The notes under the pieces are model-generated. The model did no database searches. It saw only the letters and a list, made by a program, of their open reading frames with translations, and was not told where the DNA came from. The translations under genes and the position numbers were made by a program. Below are positions 25,034 through 34,718 of a stretch of 64,000 nt of DNA, piece after piece. Location: assembly GCF_009741265.1 (NCBI RefSeq), contig NZ_WOWL01000001.1, positions 434,001 through 498,000 on the forward strand, given 5' to 3'. The DNA is from Pseudarthrobacter sp. GA104 (GTDB lineage Bacteria; Actinomycetota; Actinomycetes; Actinomycetales; Micrococcaceae). Every line of letters starts with the position of its first letter. Positions within the stretch are counted from its first letter, which is position 1.

Positions 25034-26401
25034 TCAGGCGAACCTGGCCGTCACTGCTTCCCCGTGCGCGGGAAGGTCCTCCGCGCCGGACAGGCTGACG
25101 ATGTGCCCGCTGACCTCGGCCAGCGCGTCCCGGCTGTAGTTGACCACCTGGATGGCCCGCAGGAACGTGGTGACGTTCAGGCCGGATGAGAAAGCGGCGG
25201 TGCCGCTGGTGGGGAGGACGTGGTTGGACCCCGCGCAGTAGTCCCCCAGGCTGACGGGGCTGTAGTCGCCCACAAAGATGGCGCCGGCGTTCCGGATCCT
25301 GACGGCGACGCCGGCGGCGTCCCGGGTCATGATCTCCAGGTGCTCGGCCGCATAGGCGTCGCAGGCGGCGATGCCCTGCTCCAGGTTGTCCACCAGCACC
25401 ACCCCGGACTGCGGGCCGGACAGCGCTTCGAGGACGCGCGCCGAGTGCTTGGTTGCCGCCGCCTGGCGGCCGAGTTCGGCGCGGACCGCCGTGGCGAGGT
25501 CCTCGGAATCGGTGATCAGCACCGAAGCCGCCTTGGGGTCGTGCTCAGCCTGGCTGATGAGGTCGGCGGCCACGAGGGCCGGCCGGGCCGTCGAGTCTGC
25601 CAGGATGGCGATCTCCGTAGTGCCGGCCTCCGAATCGATCCCCACGACGCCCTTGACCAGGCGCTTGGCGGTGGCAACGAAAATATTGCCCGGCCCGGTC
25701 ACCACATCCACCGGCTCCAGCGCCGGGCCGGCATCCGTTGCCTCAACACCGTAGGCGAACGCGGCGATGGCCTGGGCGCCGCCGATGGCATACACCTCGG
25801 TGATTCCCAGCAGTGCGGCGGCGGCAAGGATGGTGGGGTGCGGCAGTCCTGCGAACTCCTTCTGCGGAGGCGAGGCCAGGGCAATCGAGCGCACCCCTGC
25901 AGCGAGGGCCGGAACAACGTTCATGATCACGGAGGACGGGTAGACGGCGAGGCCGCCGGGGACGTAGAGTCCCACCCTCGCAACCGGCACCCAGTTCTGC
26001 GCCACCACGGCCCCGTCGCCGAGCTGGACCTCGATGTTCCGGGGACGCTGGCCGTCGGCGAAGCGCCGTGCGCGGCTGATGGACTCCTCCAGTGCGCTGC
26101 GGACGGACGGCTCGAGTTCCTCGAGCGCGGCGGCCAGGACCTCCTGCGGAACCAGCGGGTGGCGCTGCTGCACGCCGTCGAAGCGAAGGGCCAGTTCTCC
26201 CAGTGCCTCGAAGCCGCCCCGCCGGACGGCCGCAATGATGTCCAGGACCTTTTCTTCAGCGTCCGCCACGGTCTGGCCCTGGGCGCGCGGGACAGCGGCG
26301 CGCAAGCCGGCGAGGGTCAGGCTTTGGCCGCGCAGGTCAACGGTGCGGAAGTTTACGACGGCGGCGGCTGGGCTGGCGGGATTCTCCGAAGAAATGGTCA
26401 C
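25034..26401 (-). CDS. hisD: Histidinol dehydrogenase
   Basis: Last two steps of histidine synthesis (histidinol to histidine, zinc and NAD+). 455 residues. Family stretches are visible: [20 protein letters not shown], the NAD-site [16 protein letters not shown], zinc-site Gln/His in [10 protein letters not shown], and catalytic Glu-His in YAAEHLEI. The GTG at 26401 is fixed by TAAAAT ending 6 nt upstream; this hexamer overlaps the stop codon of the preceding membrane-protein gene. No other his gene lies next to it, so it may be transcribed apart from them. Confidence 0.96.
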   Translation of the reverse strand: MTISSENPASPAAAVVNFRTVDLRGQSLTLAGLRAAVPRAQGQTVADAEEKVLDIIAAVRRGGFEALGELALRFDGVQQRHPLVPQEVLAAALEELEPSVRSALEESISRARRFADGQRPRNIEVQLGDGAVVAQNWVPVARVGLYVPGGLAVYPSSVIMNVVPALAAGVRSIALASPPQKEFAGLPHPTILAAAALLGITEVYAIGGAQAIAAFAYGVEATDAGPALEPVDVVTGPGNIFVATAKRLVKGVVGIDSEAGTTEIAILADSTARPALVAADLISQAEHDPKAASVLITDSEDLATAVRAELGRQAAATKHSARVLEALSGPQSGVVLVDNLEQGIAACDAYAAEHLEIMTRDAAGVAVRIRNAGAIFVGDYSPVSLGDYCAGSNHVLPTSGTAAFSSGLNVTTFLRAIQVVNYSRDALAEVSGHIVSLSGAEDLPAHGEAVTARFA

Positions 26402-26413
26402 TGGTCTATTTTA
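26402..26413 (-). promoter_or_regulatory. -10 TAAAAT for leaderless hisD
   Basis: TAAAAT (26408-26413, minus strand), 6-nt gap, GTG at 26401. The first base pair of the hexamer lies inside the TAG of the upstream gene. Confidence 0.6.
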
Positions 26414-26942
26414 CGGGCCCCGCCGCAGCGTGCCGCGACTGGTGGGTGCCGTCGTCGGACTTCCCGCCCAGGAGGTTAAGAAGCTCCAGCGCGAAAACGG
26501 ACACGGCCGCGGCGGCGGGCCACAGGAGCAGCACCGGCCAGGCGCGCAGTGAAAAAGCGATGCTGGCATTCGCCGAGGCATCGACGGCGGGCGCCCATAA
26601 CTGCGCGCTGAGGAGCCCCGCCTGCCAGGCGACCACTGCGCCGCACAGGGCACCAGCCAGGCCCATCAGGAGGTCCGCCTGCGGATCCGCGCGCTTCCGG
26701 TCCGCCAGGAAAACGGCCAGGAGGCACCCGGCAAGGACCAGCAGGCCGGCCAGCGTCAGGTCCCGCGGGAGCCAGACAACCGGATTGGTGCCGCTGGAGA
26801 GGGCCGGATCCCGGGTGACCAGGTTGAGGCCGCCAGGAGCCAGGAGCCACCACAGGATGCCCACCGGGACACCCGCCGCTGCAGGGACCGCGAACAACGC
26901 CCAGGACAGCCGCGGGCGCGTGCGGCGGGTGGCTTTCGTCAT
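26406..26942 (-). CDS. Predicted membrane protein, unknown function
   Basis: 178 residues. A basic N-terminal tail ([10 protein letters not shown]) precedes a helix at about 11-29; further helices lie at about 53-73, 85-105 and 130-158 within Ala/Leu-rich stretches, and the C-terminus is short and polar. No family motif recognised; it is reminiscent of DUF-type actinobacterial membrane proteins. The ATG at 26942 is chosen because TAAGGT ends 7 nt upstream; an in-frame start at 27134 would overlap the divergent flavin reductase. Stops 4 bp before the hisD start. Confidence 0.75.
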   Translation of the reverse strand: MTKATRRTRPRLSWALFAVPAAAGVPVGILWWLLAPGGLNLVTRDPALSSGTNPVVWLPRDLTLAGLLVLAGCLLAVFLADRKRADPQADLLMGLAGALCGAVVAWQAGLLSAQLWAPAVDASANASIAFSLRAWPVLLLWPAAAAVSVFALELLNLLGGKSDDGTHQSRHAAAGPVK

Positions 26943-26955
26943 GCAACAAACCTTA
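26943..26955 (-). promoter_or_regulatory. -10 TAAGGT for leaderless membrane-protein gene
   Basis: TAAGGT (26950-26955, minus strand), 7-nt gap, ATG at 26942. Confidence 0.4.
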
Positions 26956-27077
26956 ACAAATGTTCCGGCAGGATAGCCGCCGTGCGCGGGCTCCAGGGGA
27001 TTCTCCACCGGCGCGCCGGACCCATACCCTTGAAGGAGAACATAAATACCAAACCATCCAGCCCACCAGGAGTTTCC

Positions 27078-27578
27078 GTGACAACAGCTGACGTTCCGTT
27101 CGAACGGACGTTCAAGGAGATGTTCCGGCGCCATGCCGCCGGCGTCGCCATCATCACGGTGAACTACCAGGACCAGCCCTACGGTTTCACCGCCACCTCG
27201 GTTGCCTCGCTTTCCGCGCAGCCGCCGCGCTTCACCTTCAACATGGCCCGCAGCTCACGGTCGTGGCCGGCCGTGGCAAACACCACCTACCTGGGGGTCC
27301 ATATGCTGGGCCTGGAGAACCAGCAGCTCGCTGACAGGTTTGCCGGTGCCGGCAACCGCTTTGAGGGGGACCACTGGGAGGTGGGTCCGCACGGCGTGCC
27401 GGTGCTTAAGGGCGTAGCCGGTTGGCTGATCGGCGAAGTGCAGATGCGCCTGTCCTTCGAAAACAACGCCGTTGTTGTGGTCCAGGTGGTGGACGGGCAG
27501 GTGGGCGGGGACGGCTCTCCCCTGTTGTACCACGGCGGGGCGTACGGCCAGCCGGTCCCGCTGGATTACGAGATCTGA
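27078..27578 (+). CDS. Flavin reductase-like domain protein
   Basis: 166-residue FMN-binding split-barrel protein of the flavin reductase-like family: FKEMFRRHAAGVAIITVNYQDQPYGFTATSVASLSAQPP matches the start of that domain (written here in part), with later SFNxxR-type FTFNMARSSRSW and HMLG segments. It probably uses NAD(P)H to reduce FMN or FAD for a partner monooxygenase, but no partner gene is adjacent. I chose GTG 27078 because AGGAG (27068-27072) is well placed; an in-frame ATG at 26982 has no ribosome site. Confidence 0.88.
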   Translation: MTTADVPFERTFKEMFRRHAAGVAIITVNYQDQPYGFTATSVASLSAQPPRFTFNMARSSRSWPAVANTTYLGVHMLGLENQQLADRFAGAGNRFEGDHWEVGPHGVPVLKGVAGWLIGEVQMRLSFENNAVVVVQVVDGQVGGDGSPLLYHGGAYGQPVPLDYEI

Positions 27579-27636
27579 GGCACTAGCTCCGGACGACGAC
27601 GGCGGTACTTGCCGCCCGCCGTCGTCCAAGCCTCCG

Positions 27637-30600
27637 TCAGGCGTCCAGGCAGGCGGGCCCGAGGAGCACTTTCAGGTCGCCGAACAGGGACGGGCTGGGG
27701 TTCACGCGCAGGTGGACCGGCAGGCCCATGATCTCCGTCCGGGTGTCACCCTGCAGGTGCAGCCGCACTTCGGAGTTCCCGCGGTGGGTACGGAGGACGT
27801 CACCCAGTTCGGTGACCACCGCTTCCGTGGCCTTGTAGGTGGGCATGGTGATCACCAGCGGGCCGTTGAGCCCCTCGCTGAGGTCCGGAACGGACAGTTC
27901 CATGCAGTTCAGGGTGATGGCGCCGTCGTCGCGCTTTTGCAGGCGCCCCTTGACCACCACGATCAGGTCCTCGGCGAGGACAGATGCGATGGGGCCGTAG
28001 ACCTGGCCGAAGAACATGACTTCCATCGAGCCGCCCAGGTCCTCCACTTCGGCCCTGGCGTAGGCGTTGCCGCTGGCCTTGGCGATGCGCCTGCTCAGCG
28101 ACGTGATCATGCCGGCGATGGTGATGATCGCGCCATCCTGCGGTCCGTCTTCGCCCAGGACGGAGGTGATGCTCATCTCCGCATGCTGGCTCAGCAGCCC
28201 TTCGAGGCCCTGCAGGGGGTGGTCCGAAACGTAGAGTCCCAGCATGTCCCGTTCGAAGGAGAGTTTGTCCTTCTTCTCCCACTCCGGCAGGTCCGGGATC
28301 TCGATGCTCAGGGATGACTCGGATTCGGCTTCGTCGAACCCTGCGAAGAGGTCGAACTGTCCGATCGCTTCGTTCCGCTTGAGCGTGATGACGGAGTCGA
28401 TGGCCTCTTCGTGGATCATGGCCAGGGCCCGGCGGTGGTGGCCCAGCGAGTCGAAGGCGCCGGACTTGATCAGCGATTCAATGGTCCGCTTGTTGCAGAC
28501 CACGGCGGGGACCTTCATCAGATAGTCCTTGAACGACGTAAACGCGCCCTCGCTTTCGCGGGCAGCCACCATGGCCTCCACCACGTTGACGCCGACGTTG
28601 CGGATGGCGCCCATGCCGAAGCGGATGTCGTTGCCCACCGGGGTGAAGTTCAGCGCGGACTCGTTCACATCCGGCGGCAGCACGGTGATGCCCATGCGCC
28701 GGCATTCGTTGAGGTAGATCGCCGACTTGTCCTTGTCATCACCCACCGAGGTCAGGAGCGCGGCCATGTACTCCGGCGCGTAGTGCGCCTTGAGGTACGC
28801 GGTCCAGTAGGAAATGACGCCGTAGGCGGCCGAGTGTGCCTTGTTGAAGGCGTAGTCGGAGAAGGGAAGCAGGATGTCCCAGAGGGTTTTCACTGCTTCC
28901 ATGGAGTACCCGTTGTCCTGCATGCCCTGGGAGAAACCGGCGAACTGCTTGTCCAGTTCCGATTTCTTCTTCTTGCCCATGGCGCGGCGGAGGATGTCTG
29001 CCTGGCCCAGCGAGTAGCCGGCCAGCTTCTGGGCGACCGCCATAACCTGTTCCTGGTACACGATCAAGCCGTACGTTCCGCCCAGGATCTCCGCAAGGGG
29101 TTCCTTCAGTTCCGGGTGGATGGGAATGACTTCCTGGATCCCGTTCTTCCGCAGCGCATAGTCCGTGTGGGCGTTCGCGCCCATGGGGCCCGGCCGGTAC
29201 AGGGCAAGCACGGCGGAAATGTCTTCAAAGTTGTCAGGCTTCATCAGCTTGAGCAGGGACCGCATGGGTCCGCCGTCGAGCTGGAAGACGCCCAGCGTGT
29301 CGCCGCGGGCCAGCAGCTCATAGGAAGGGGCGTCGTCGAGTTCCAGGTTTTCCAGGTCCAGGTCGATGCCGCGGTTCATCTTGATGTTTTCCAGGGCGTC
29401 GGAAATGATCGTCAGGTTCCGCAGGCCCAGGAAGTCCATCTTGATCAGGCCGAGGCCCTCACATGTGGGGTAGTCGAACTGGGTAATGACCTGGCCGTCC
29501 TGGATCCGGCGCATGATGGGAATGACATCGATGATCGGATCCGAGGACATGATGACGCCGGCTGCGTGCACGCCCCACTGCCGTTTCAGGCCCTCGATGC
29601 CCAGCGCGGTCTCAAAGACTTTCGCAGCTTCGGGGTCCGTGCTGATGAGCTGGCGGAAGTCGCCCGCTTCGCCGTAGCGCTTGGCCTCCGGGTTCTGGAT
29701 GTCCGCCAGCGGGATGTCCTTGGCCATCACCGCCGGCGGCAGGGCCTTGGTGAGCGTTTCACCCATGCTGAACGGGTAGCCCAGCACGCGCGAGGAGTCC
29801 TTCAGGGCCTGCTTGGTCTTGATGGTGCCGTACGTGACGATCATGGCCACGCGTTCGTCGCCGTACTTCCGGGTCACGTAGTCGATGACTTCGGAGCGGC
29901 GCCGGTCATCGAAGTCGACGTCGAAGTCGGGCATGGAGACGCGGTCCGGGTTCAGGAACCGTTCGAAGATCAGGCCGTGGCGCAGGGGGTCCAGGTCGGT
30001 GATGCGCATGGCGTAGGCCACCATGGAGCCGGCGCCGGAACCACGGCCGGGGCCAACCCTGATGCCGTTGTTCTTGGCCCAGTTGATGAAGTCCGCCACC
30101 ACCAGGAAGTAGCCGGGGAAACCCATGGAGGTGATGACGCCCAGTTCGTAGTCGGCCTGGGCGCGGACGTTGTCCGGGACGCCGCCCGGATACCGGTACT
30201 CAAGTCCCTTGGCCACTTCCTTGACCAGCCAGGACGTTTCATCCTCGCCCGGCGGGCAGGGGAACCGCGGCATGTAGTTGGCCCCGGTGTTGAAGGACAC
30301 TTCGCAGCGTTCGGCGATCAGGAGGGTGTTGTCGCATGCGTCGGGGTGGTCGCGGAACAGTTCCCGCATTTCCCGGGGCGACTTCAGGTAGTAGCCGCTG
30401 CCGGAGAAGGCGAAGCGGGACCCGCCGTTGTCGTACGTGGGTTCCAGGAGGGTTGAACCGGACTGGATGGCCAGCAGGGCCTCGTGGGCCTTGGCATCGT
30501 GCTCGTGGGTGTAGTGGAGGTCGTTGGTGGCCACCAGGGGGAGGTTCAGCTCCTTGGCGAGCCGCAGCAGGTCCCCGGTGACGCGCCGCTCGATGTCCAG

Positions 30601-31194
30601 CCCGTGGTCCATGAGTTCGCAGAAGTAGTTCTCCGCCCCGAAAATGTCCCGGAACTCGGCTGCGGCCTCGAGCGCCTCGCGGTACTGGCCCAGCCGCAGC
30701 CGCGTCTGGATTTCACCGGACGGGCAGCCCGTGGTGGCGATCAGGCCCTCCGAGTAGGTGTTCAGCAGCTCCCGGTCCAGGCGCGGCCATTTGCCGAAGA
30801 CTGCATCCAGCGAGGCGATGGAGGACGCCCGGAACAGGTTCCGCATGCCTGCGTTGTTGTAGCTGAGCAGGGTCATGTGGGTGTAGGAGCCGCCGCCGGA
30901 AATATCGTCCTTGCGCTGGTGTTCCTCACCCCAGCGCACGCGGCTCTTGTCGCCGCGGGCAGTTCCCGGAGTCACGTAGGCTTCGACGCCGATGATCGGC
31001 TTGATCCCTTTGTCGGTGGCCTTTTTCCAGAAGTCGAAGGCCCCGAAGAGATAGCCGTGGTCCGTGGTGGCGAGGGCCGGCATGCCCAGCCGCTCCGTCT
31101 CATCGAACAGCTCGCCGAGCCTGGCGGCGCCGTCCAGCATCGAATACTCGGTGTGGTTGTGGAGATGGACAAACGAGTCGTTGCTGGAAGTCAC
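27637..31194 (-). CDS. dnaE1: DNA polymerase III alpha subunit
   Basis: Replicative polymerase catalytic subunit, 1185 residues. The N-terminal PHP domain opens with HLHNHTEYSMLDGA. Catalytic aspartates lie in MPDFDVDFDDRRR. FVKGxxxD-type and helix-hairpin-helix segments follow (IRNVGVNVVEAMV), and the OB domain is near the end (ITIAGMITSLSRR). It is a DnaE1-type enzyme rather than DnaE2 (ImuC), judged by its full-length PHP domain and the lack of imuA/imuB neighbours. GTG at 31194 follows TAGAAT by 6 nt. rluD and lspA lie upstream, as in M. tuberculosis. Confidence 0.97.
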   Translation of the reverse strand: MTSSNDSFVHLHNHTEYSMLDGAARLGELFDETERLGMPALATTDHGYLFGAFDFWKKATDKGIKPIIGVEAYVTPGTARGDKSRVRWGEEHQRKDDISGGGSYTHMTLLSYNNAGMRNLFRASSIASLDAVFGKWPRLDRELLNTYSEGLIATTGCPSGEIQTRLRLGQYREALEAAAEFRDIFGAENYFCELMDHGLDIERRVTGDLLRLAKELNLPLVATNDLHYTHEHDAKAHEALLAIQSGSTLLEPTYDNGGSRFAFSGSGYYLKSPREMRELFRDHPDACDNTLLIAERCEVSFNTGANYMPRFPCPPGEDETSWLVKEVAKGLEYRYPGGVPDNVRAQADYELGVITSMGFPGYFLVVADFINWAKNNGIRVGPGRGSGAGSMVAYAMRITDLDPLRHGLIFERFLNPDRVSMPDFDVDFDDRRRSEVIDYVTRKYGDERVAMIVTYGTIKTKQALKDSSRVLGYPFSMGETLTKALPPAVMAKDIPLADIQNPEAKRYGEAGDFRQLISTDPEAAKVFETALGIEGLKRQWGVHAAGVIMSSDPIIDVIPIMRRIQDGQVITQFDYPTCEGLGLIKMDFLGLRNLTIISDALENIKMNRGIDLDLENLELDDAPSYELLARGDTLGVFQLDGGPMRSLLKLMKPDNFEDISAVLALYRPGPMGANAHTDYALRKNGIQEVIPIHPELKEPLAEILGGTYGLIVYQEQVMAVAQKLAGYSLGQADILRRAMGKKKKSELDKQFAGFSQGMQDNGYSMEAVKTLWDILLPFSDYAFNKAHSAAYGVISYWTAYLKAHYAPEYMAALLTSVGDDKDKSAIYLNECRRMGITVLPPDVNESALNFTPVGNDIRFGMGAIRNVGVNVVEAMVAARESEGAFTSFKDYLMKVPAVVCNKRTIESLIKSGAFDSLGHHRRALAMIHEEAIDSVITLKRNEAIGQFDLFAGFDEAESESSLSIEIPDLPEWEKKDKLSFERDMLGLYVSDHPLQGLEGLLSQHAEMSITSVLGEDGPQDGAIITIAGMITSLSRRIAKASGNAYARAEVEDLGGSMEVMFFGQVYGPIASVLAEDLIVVVKGRLQKRDDGAITLNCMELSVPDLSEGLNGPLVITMPTYKATEAVVTELGDVLRTHRGNSEVRLHLQGDTRTEIMGLPVHLRVNPSPSLFGDLKVLLGPACLDA

Positions 31195-31206
31195 CGCACT
31201 ATTCTA
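31195..31206 (-). promoter_or_regulatory. -10 TAGAAT for leaderless dnaE1
   Basis: TAGAAT (31201-31206, minus strand), 6-nt gap, GTG at 31194. I see no LexA-type box here. Confidence 0.6.
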
Positions 31207-31230
31207 TGCGCCGGGTGTGGCTGGCCTGCG

Positions 31231-32157
31231 TCAGGCCTGCCCGGACGCGAGCACTTCCAGGGCAAACGCGAGGTCCTGCGGATAATCACTGGTGACCCGG
31301 ACGGGCTCCCCCGTCACCGGGTGCTCGAATCCCAGTTCGCGGGCATGCAGCCACTGCCGCGTCAGGCCAAGGGTGGCAGCAAGCCGCGGATCGGCACCGT
31401 AGGTCAGGTCTCCGGCACAGGGATGCCGCAGCGCGGAAAAGTGCACGCGGATCTGGTGAGTGCGGCCCGTTTCCAGGTGGACTTCCACCAGGCTGGCTTT
31501 GCCGAAGGCTTCAATCACTTCATAGTGCGTGACGGAGTGGCGTCCGTCCTCGATGACCGCGAAGCGCCAGTCATGCCCCGGATGCCGGCCGATGGGTGCA
31601 TCAATGGTTCCCGCCAGCGGATCCGGAAGGCCCTGGACAACGGCGTGGTAGACCTTGTCCACCGTTCGTTCCTTGAAGGCCCGCTTCAGGGCCGTGTAGG
31701 CGCGCTCGGACTTTGCCACCACCATGACACCCGACGTTCCGACGTCCAGCCGGTGCACGATGCCCGCCCGCTCCGGCGATCCGGAGGTGGAGATGCGGTA
31801 GCCGGCCCCGGCCAGGCCACCCACCACCGTGGGCCCGACCCACCCGGGCGACGGATGGGCGGCAACGCCCACCGGCTTGTCAACGACGACGAAATCCTCG
31901 TCATCCAGCAGGATCTTCAGGCCTTCCACAACTTCCTCCACGACTTCCAGGGGGTCACGCCGTTCCGGCCTGCTGACGTGGAGCACGTCGCCCGCAACCA
32001 GCTTTTCCGACTTGCCCAGCGTTTTGCCCTTGCTCTGCACATGGCCCTCGGCCAGGAGGGACGCGGCAAGGGAACGCGAGATGCCCAGGAGTCCGGCAAG
32101 GCCGGCATCGGCCCGCGTTCCTCCGTATTCGTCGGCAACGACAATCCGCTCAGGCAT
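31231..32157 (-). CDS. rluD: RluD-type 23S rRNA pseudouridine synthase
   Basis: 308 residues. An N-terminal S4 RNA-binding domain ([23 protein letters not shown]) is followed by the RluA catalytic domain; [16 protein letters not shown] holds the catalytic Asp in the HRLDxxTSG motif, and [13 protein letters not shown] is the second family signature. It modifies uridines of large-subunit rRNA. Two starts are possible because ATGCCTGA is almost duplicated: 32157 (used here, 4 bp after lspA) and 32169 (8-bp overlap with lspA). Co-transcribed with lspA. Confidence 0.93.
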   Translation of the reverse strand: MPERIVVADEYGGTRADAGLAGLLGISRSLAASLLAEGHVQSKGKTLGKSEKLVAGDVLHVSRPERRDPLEVVEEVVEGLKILLDDEDFVVVDKPVGVAAHPSPGWVGPTVVGGLAGAGYRISTSGSPERAGIVHRLDVGTSGVMVVAKSERAYTALKRAFKERTVDKVYHAVVQGLPDPLAGTIDAPIGRHPGHDWRFAVIEDGRHSVTHYEVIEAFGKASLVEVHLETGRTHQIRVHFSALRHPCAGDLTYGADPRLAATLGLTRQWLHARELGFEHPVTGEPVRVTSDYPQDLAFALEVLASGQA

Positions 32158-32161
32158 CGTT

Positions 32162-32734
32162 TCAGGCATCGCCGGACTTGTCCTTACGTTCAGCGGTGAG
32201 CCGGCTGCCATCCAGGGCTATGCCGCGCAGTGTCAGGATGCAGATGATGGCCACGGCGGAAACCACCGCCGAGTCGGCGATGTTGAAGATCGCGAAGTTG
32301 GGAAGCTGGATGAAGTCCACCACGTGTCCCATGCCGAAGGACGGTTCCCGGAAGAGCCGGTCGGTAAGGTTGCCCAGTGCACCGCCCAGGAGCAGGCCCA
32401 GCGCGAGGGACCACCAGAGCGACCCCAGTTTCCGGATCTGGAAGAGAATCGCCACGGCCACACCGGCCATGATGATGGAAAACACCCAGGTGACGTTCTC
32501 TCCGATGGAAAACGCCGCGCCGGAATTCCGAATGAAGTACCAGTGCAGCAGCGGCGGGAGCACCGGGATCCGTTCGCCTTCCACCATGCTGGACGTCACC
32601 CACAGCTTGGTGAGCTGGTCCAGGATGTAGGCGAAAAGTGCAAACCCTGCGAAGACGGAGAGCAGCACCCCGCGGCCTGGACGCGGGGCAGGTGGGACAG
32701 GGCGTGCGGGGTCCGCAGCAAGTTCGTCAGTCAT
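32162..32734 (-). CDS. lspA: Lipoprotein signal peptidase II
   Basis: Membrane aspartyl protease (190 residues) that cleaves lipoprotein signal peptides. Four helices; both catalytic motifs are present, [11 protein letters not shown] (NxxD) and FNIADSAV (FNxAD), as is RNSGAAFSI. The Pro-rich N-terminus is slightly longer than usual. ATG 32734 has GAAAG 5-6 nt upstream; ATG 32749 has no ribosome site. A terminator lies between it and divIVA, so it probably heads an lspA-rluD unit. Its substrate class is present in the window (lipoprotein at 54803). Confidence 0.95.
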   Translation of the reverse strand: MTDELAADPARPVPPAPRPGRGVLLSVFAGFALFAYILDQLTKLWVTSSMVEGERIPVLPPLLHWYFIRNSGAAFSIGENVTWVFSIIMAGVAVAILFQIRKLGSLWWSLALGLLLGGALGNLTDRLFREPSFGMGHVVDFIQLPNFAIFNIADSAVVSAVAIICILTLRGIALDGSRLTAERKDKSGDA

Positions 32735-32768
32735 GGTGCTTTCATTCATAAAACCGGTGTCAATGCCA

Positions 32769-32805
32769 AAAGCCGGTGGCCGAGGAATCCTCAGCCACCG
32801 GCTTT
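32769..32805 (-). terminator. Terminator of divIVA
   Basis: AAAGCCGGTGGC (32769-32780) pairs with GCCACCGGCTTT (32794-32805); on the minus strand it ends in TTTT. An inner GAGGA/TCCTC stem extends it. Confidence 0.85.
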
Positions 32806-32825
32806 CAGAATACGTGCTTGACGGA

Positions 32826-33512
32826 TTAGTTGGCTTCGCTGACTTCCGGCGTAGCAACGGAACCGCGGGCATCCAGGTCGCGCAGCTGGCCTTCGATGTA
32901 GGCCTTGAGGCGTGAACGGTAGTCGCGTTCGAAGCCGCGGAGCTGTTCAACCTTGCGCTCCAGGACGGAGCGCTGCTGCTCGAGGGCGCCAAGGATCTTG
33001 CGGGACTTCTCCTGTGCGTCGTTGACCAGGCTGCTGGCTTCGATCTGCGCTTCGGCGATGATCTTGTCCTTCTGGGCCTGGCCGTCGGCGACGTGCCGAT
33101 CGTGCATCTGCTGGGCCATGGCCAGCAGGCCGGCTGCGGACTCAGCGGAGGGGGTTCCGACCGCGGTGGAGACTGCGGGGGCTGCCGCGGCAGGAGCGGA
33201 CGGCTGAACGTCCTTCTTCTTCGCTGCTTCGGCAGCCTTGGCTTCGGCTTCCGCCTTTTCGCGTGCCTCATCCTTGTCGGCCTTGACGGGCGCGGGGACC
33301 TTCTCCACAACGGGGGAAGCGGCCGAGCTGGCCGGAACGCTGGACCCGGCTTCGGCGAGCTTCTTGCGAAGTTCGTCGTTCTCCTGGTTCAGGCGGCGGA
33401 GCTCAACAACGATCTCGTCCAGGAAGTCATCAACTTCGTCCTGGTCGTAGCCCTCGCGGAACTTGGTCGGCTGAAAGCGCTTGTTGACAACGTCTTCTGG
33501 CGTCAAAGCCAT
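32826..33512 (-). CDS. divIVA: DivIVA/Wag31 polar growth protein
   Basis: Coiled-coil scaffold at curved membranes and poles that directs wall growth. 228 residues. The N-terminal membrane-binding domain reads LTPEDVVNKRFQPTKFREGY with the following DQDEVDDFLDEI coil. A Pro/Ala/Lys linker at about 58-125 separates it from a second coiled coil (IIAEAQIEASSLVNDAQEKSR) and the C-terminal tail. GAGGTGACC is the ribosome site. It follows sepF and yggT downstream of ftsZ, the canonical actinobacterial order, and probably has its own promoter in the 177-bp gap upstream. Confidence 0.96.
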   Translation of the reverse strand: MALTPEDVVNKRFQPTKFREGYDQDEVDDFLDEIVVELRRLNQENDELRKKLAEAGSSVPASSAASPVVEKVPAPVKADKDEAREKAEAEAKAAEAAKKKDVQPSAPAAAAPAVSTAVGTPSAESAAGLLAMAQQMHDRHVADGQAQKDKIIAEAQIEASSLVNDAQEKSRKILGALEQQRSVLERKVEQLRGFERDYRSRLKAYIEGQLRDLDARGSVATPEVSEAN

Positions 33513-33689
33513 CTGGTCACCTCACTGGTCTAGTTAGTCAGTAGGCCTTCCGGCCGTCAAAACTACGGTACCTAAATTTGGTCTGGTTACTCTAATTCAA
33601 CACTGCGGTGTCAAACACGAGTTTTCTTCGCTTCACAGTAGCTGTTCCCGGACGGGTCCACCTGCGCTGCTAGGTCTATTTCGGGTAAA

Positions 33690-33977
33690 TCAGGCAAGTC
33701 CCCTGGTGATCCCCATCGCAATGCTGACGGCAATGAAGAGGATCAGAAAACCAAGGTCCAGGGAGATGCCGCCCAAACGCAGGGGCGGGATCAGCCGGCG
33801 AAGCACTTTCAGGGGCGGATCGGTGATTGAATACACGGCGTGGGCCACCACCAGGGCTACGCCCCGCGGGCGCCACTCCCGCGCAAACATCTGCACCCAG
33901 TCAAAGACCAGCCGGATGATCAGTGCAACAAAGAACAGAAGCAGCGCGAGATAGACAAGTCCGAAAGCGATTCCCAT
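33690..33977 (-). CDS. YggT-family membrane protein
   Basis: 95 residues with two YggT helices (about 3-24 and 72-90) and the family stretch VVAHAVYSITDPPLKVLRRLIPPLRLGGISLDLG between them (given here only to mark 41-75). YggT proteins are linked by position to division genes and to osmotic tolerance, but their role is unproved. ATG 33977; no clear ribosome site, and TATGAG ends 7 nt upstream, an imperfect match to the leaderless layout. Lies between sepF and divIVA. Confidence 0.9.
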   Translation of the reverse strand: MGIAFGLVYLALLLFFVALIIRLVFDWVQMFAREWRPRGVALVVAHAVYSITDPPLKVLRRLIPPLRLGGISLDLGFLILFIAVSIAMGITRGLA

Positions 33978-34050
33978 GACTTAACTCATATCTCCATGTC
34001 CATATGTGCACCGCGGCGTGCTGCCGATGTGTCCGTTCTATTTCAGCACA

Positions 34051-34080
34051 GATGCCAGACAGGTGTCCCTGTCTGGCATC
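34051..34080 (-). terminator. Hairpin downstream of sepF
   Basis: Perfect 13-bp stem GATGCCAGACAGG (34051-34063) with 34068-34080, 4-nt loop. There is no T-run on either strand, so it may attenuate rather than end transcription between sepF and yggT. Confidence 0.55.
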
Positions 34081-34097
34081 CACGCACCGCCTGGTGC

Positions 34098-34628
34098 TCA
34101 GCTTTGGTTGAAGAAGCTTGCCTGTGTTTCGCTGGCTTTCTTGTCATCGCCGATGACCTCAACGTATGACGGCGACAGCAGGAAGACCTTGTTGGTGACC
34201 CGCTCGATGCTCCCGCGGAGTCCAAAAACCAGGCCGGCGGAGAAGTCCACCAGGCGCTTCGCATCGGCCTCGCCCATGTCGGTAACGTTCATGATCACCG
34301 GAATGCCGTCCCGGAAGCTCTCGCCGATGAGCTTGGCATCGTTGTATGAGCGGGGGTGGATTGTGGTGATCTGGCGAAGTCCGCTGGTTTCTTCGCGGCT
34401 CGAGGCCGCTCGCTTAATGGGAGTCACTGGGGCGCGGTATTCCTCTTCGGGGGTGTAGGACGCTTCGCGGCTGACCTCGCGGACGGGTGCAGGTGCACGG
34501 CGCTCCTCGCGGTCAGCTTCCATAGTTTCGTCCTCATCCTTACGTGTTGACTGGTGCTCGGACTCGTAATGCTCATCGCCGTCGGCGAGCCCAAGATAGA
34601 TCATTGTCTTGCGCAGAGCGCCGGCCAT
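34098..34628 (-). CDS. sepF: Cell division protein SepF
   Basis: Membrane-associated FtsZ anchor, essential where FtsA is missing. 176 residues. An N-terminal amphipathic helix ([19 protein letters not shown]) for membrane binding, then an acidic/Arg-rich linker to about residue 88, then the SepF domain ([46 protein letters not shown]). GGAG lies before the ATG. The lack of ftsA in this cluster agrees with SepF as the main tether. Confidence 0.95.
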   Translation of the reverse strand: MAGALRKTMIYLGLADGDEHYESEHQSTRKDEDETMEADREERRAPAPVREVSREASYTPEEEYRAPVTPIKRAASSREETSGLRQITTIHPRSYNDAKLIGESFRDGIPVIMNVTDMGEADAKRLVDFSAGLVFGLRGSIERVTNKVFLLSPSYVEVIGDDKKASETQASFFNQS

Positions 34629-34718
34629 GGTCGACTCCTAATCGTGTCCCGTATGCGGGCCGCCCAATGACTTGACAGCACTGGAGTCCCCCGCCCATCA
34701 CTTCCAATAGGACCGACG

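Noticed and set aside
27095..27115. LexA-like GTTCGAACGGAC at the start of the flavin reductase
   Set aside because: It lies inside codons for VPFERTF, past the start codon, and lacks the full CGAAC-N4-GTTCG spacing.
28411..30456. 681-codon frame antisense to dnaE1
   Set aside because: Covers the dnaE1 polymerase domain in reverse; no signal of a real protein.
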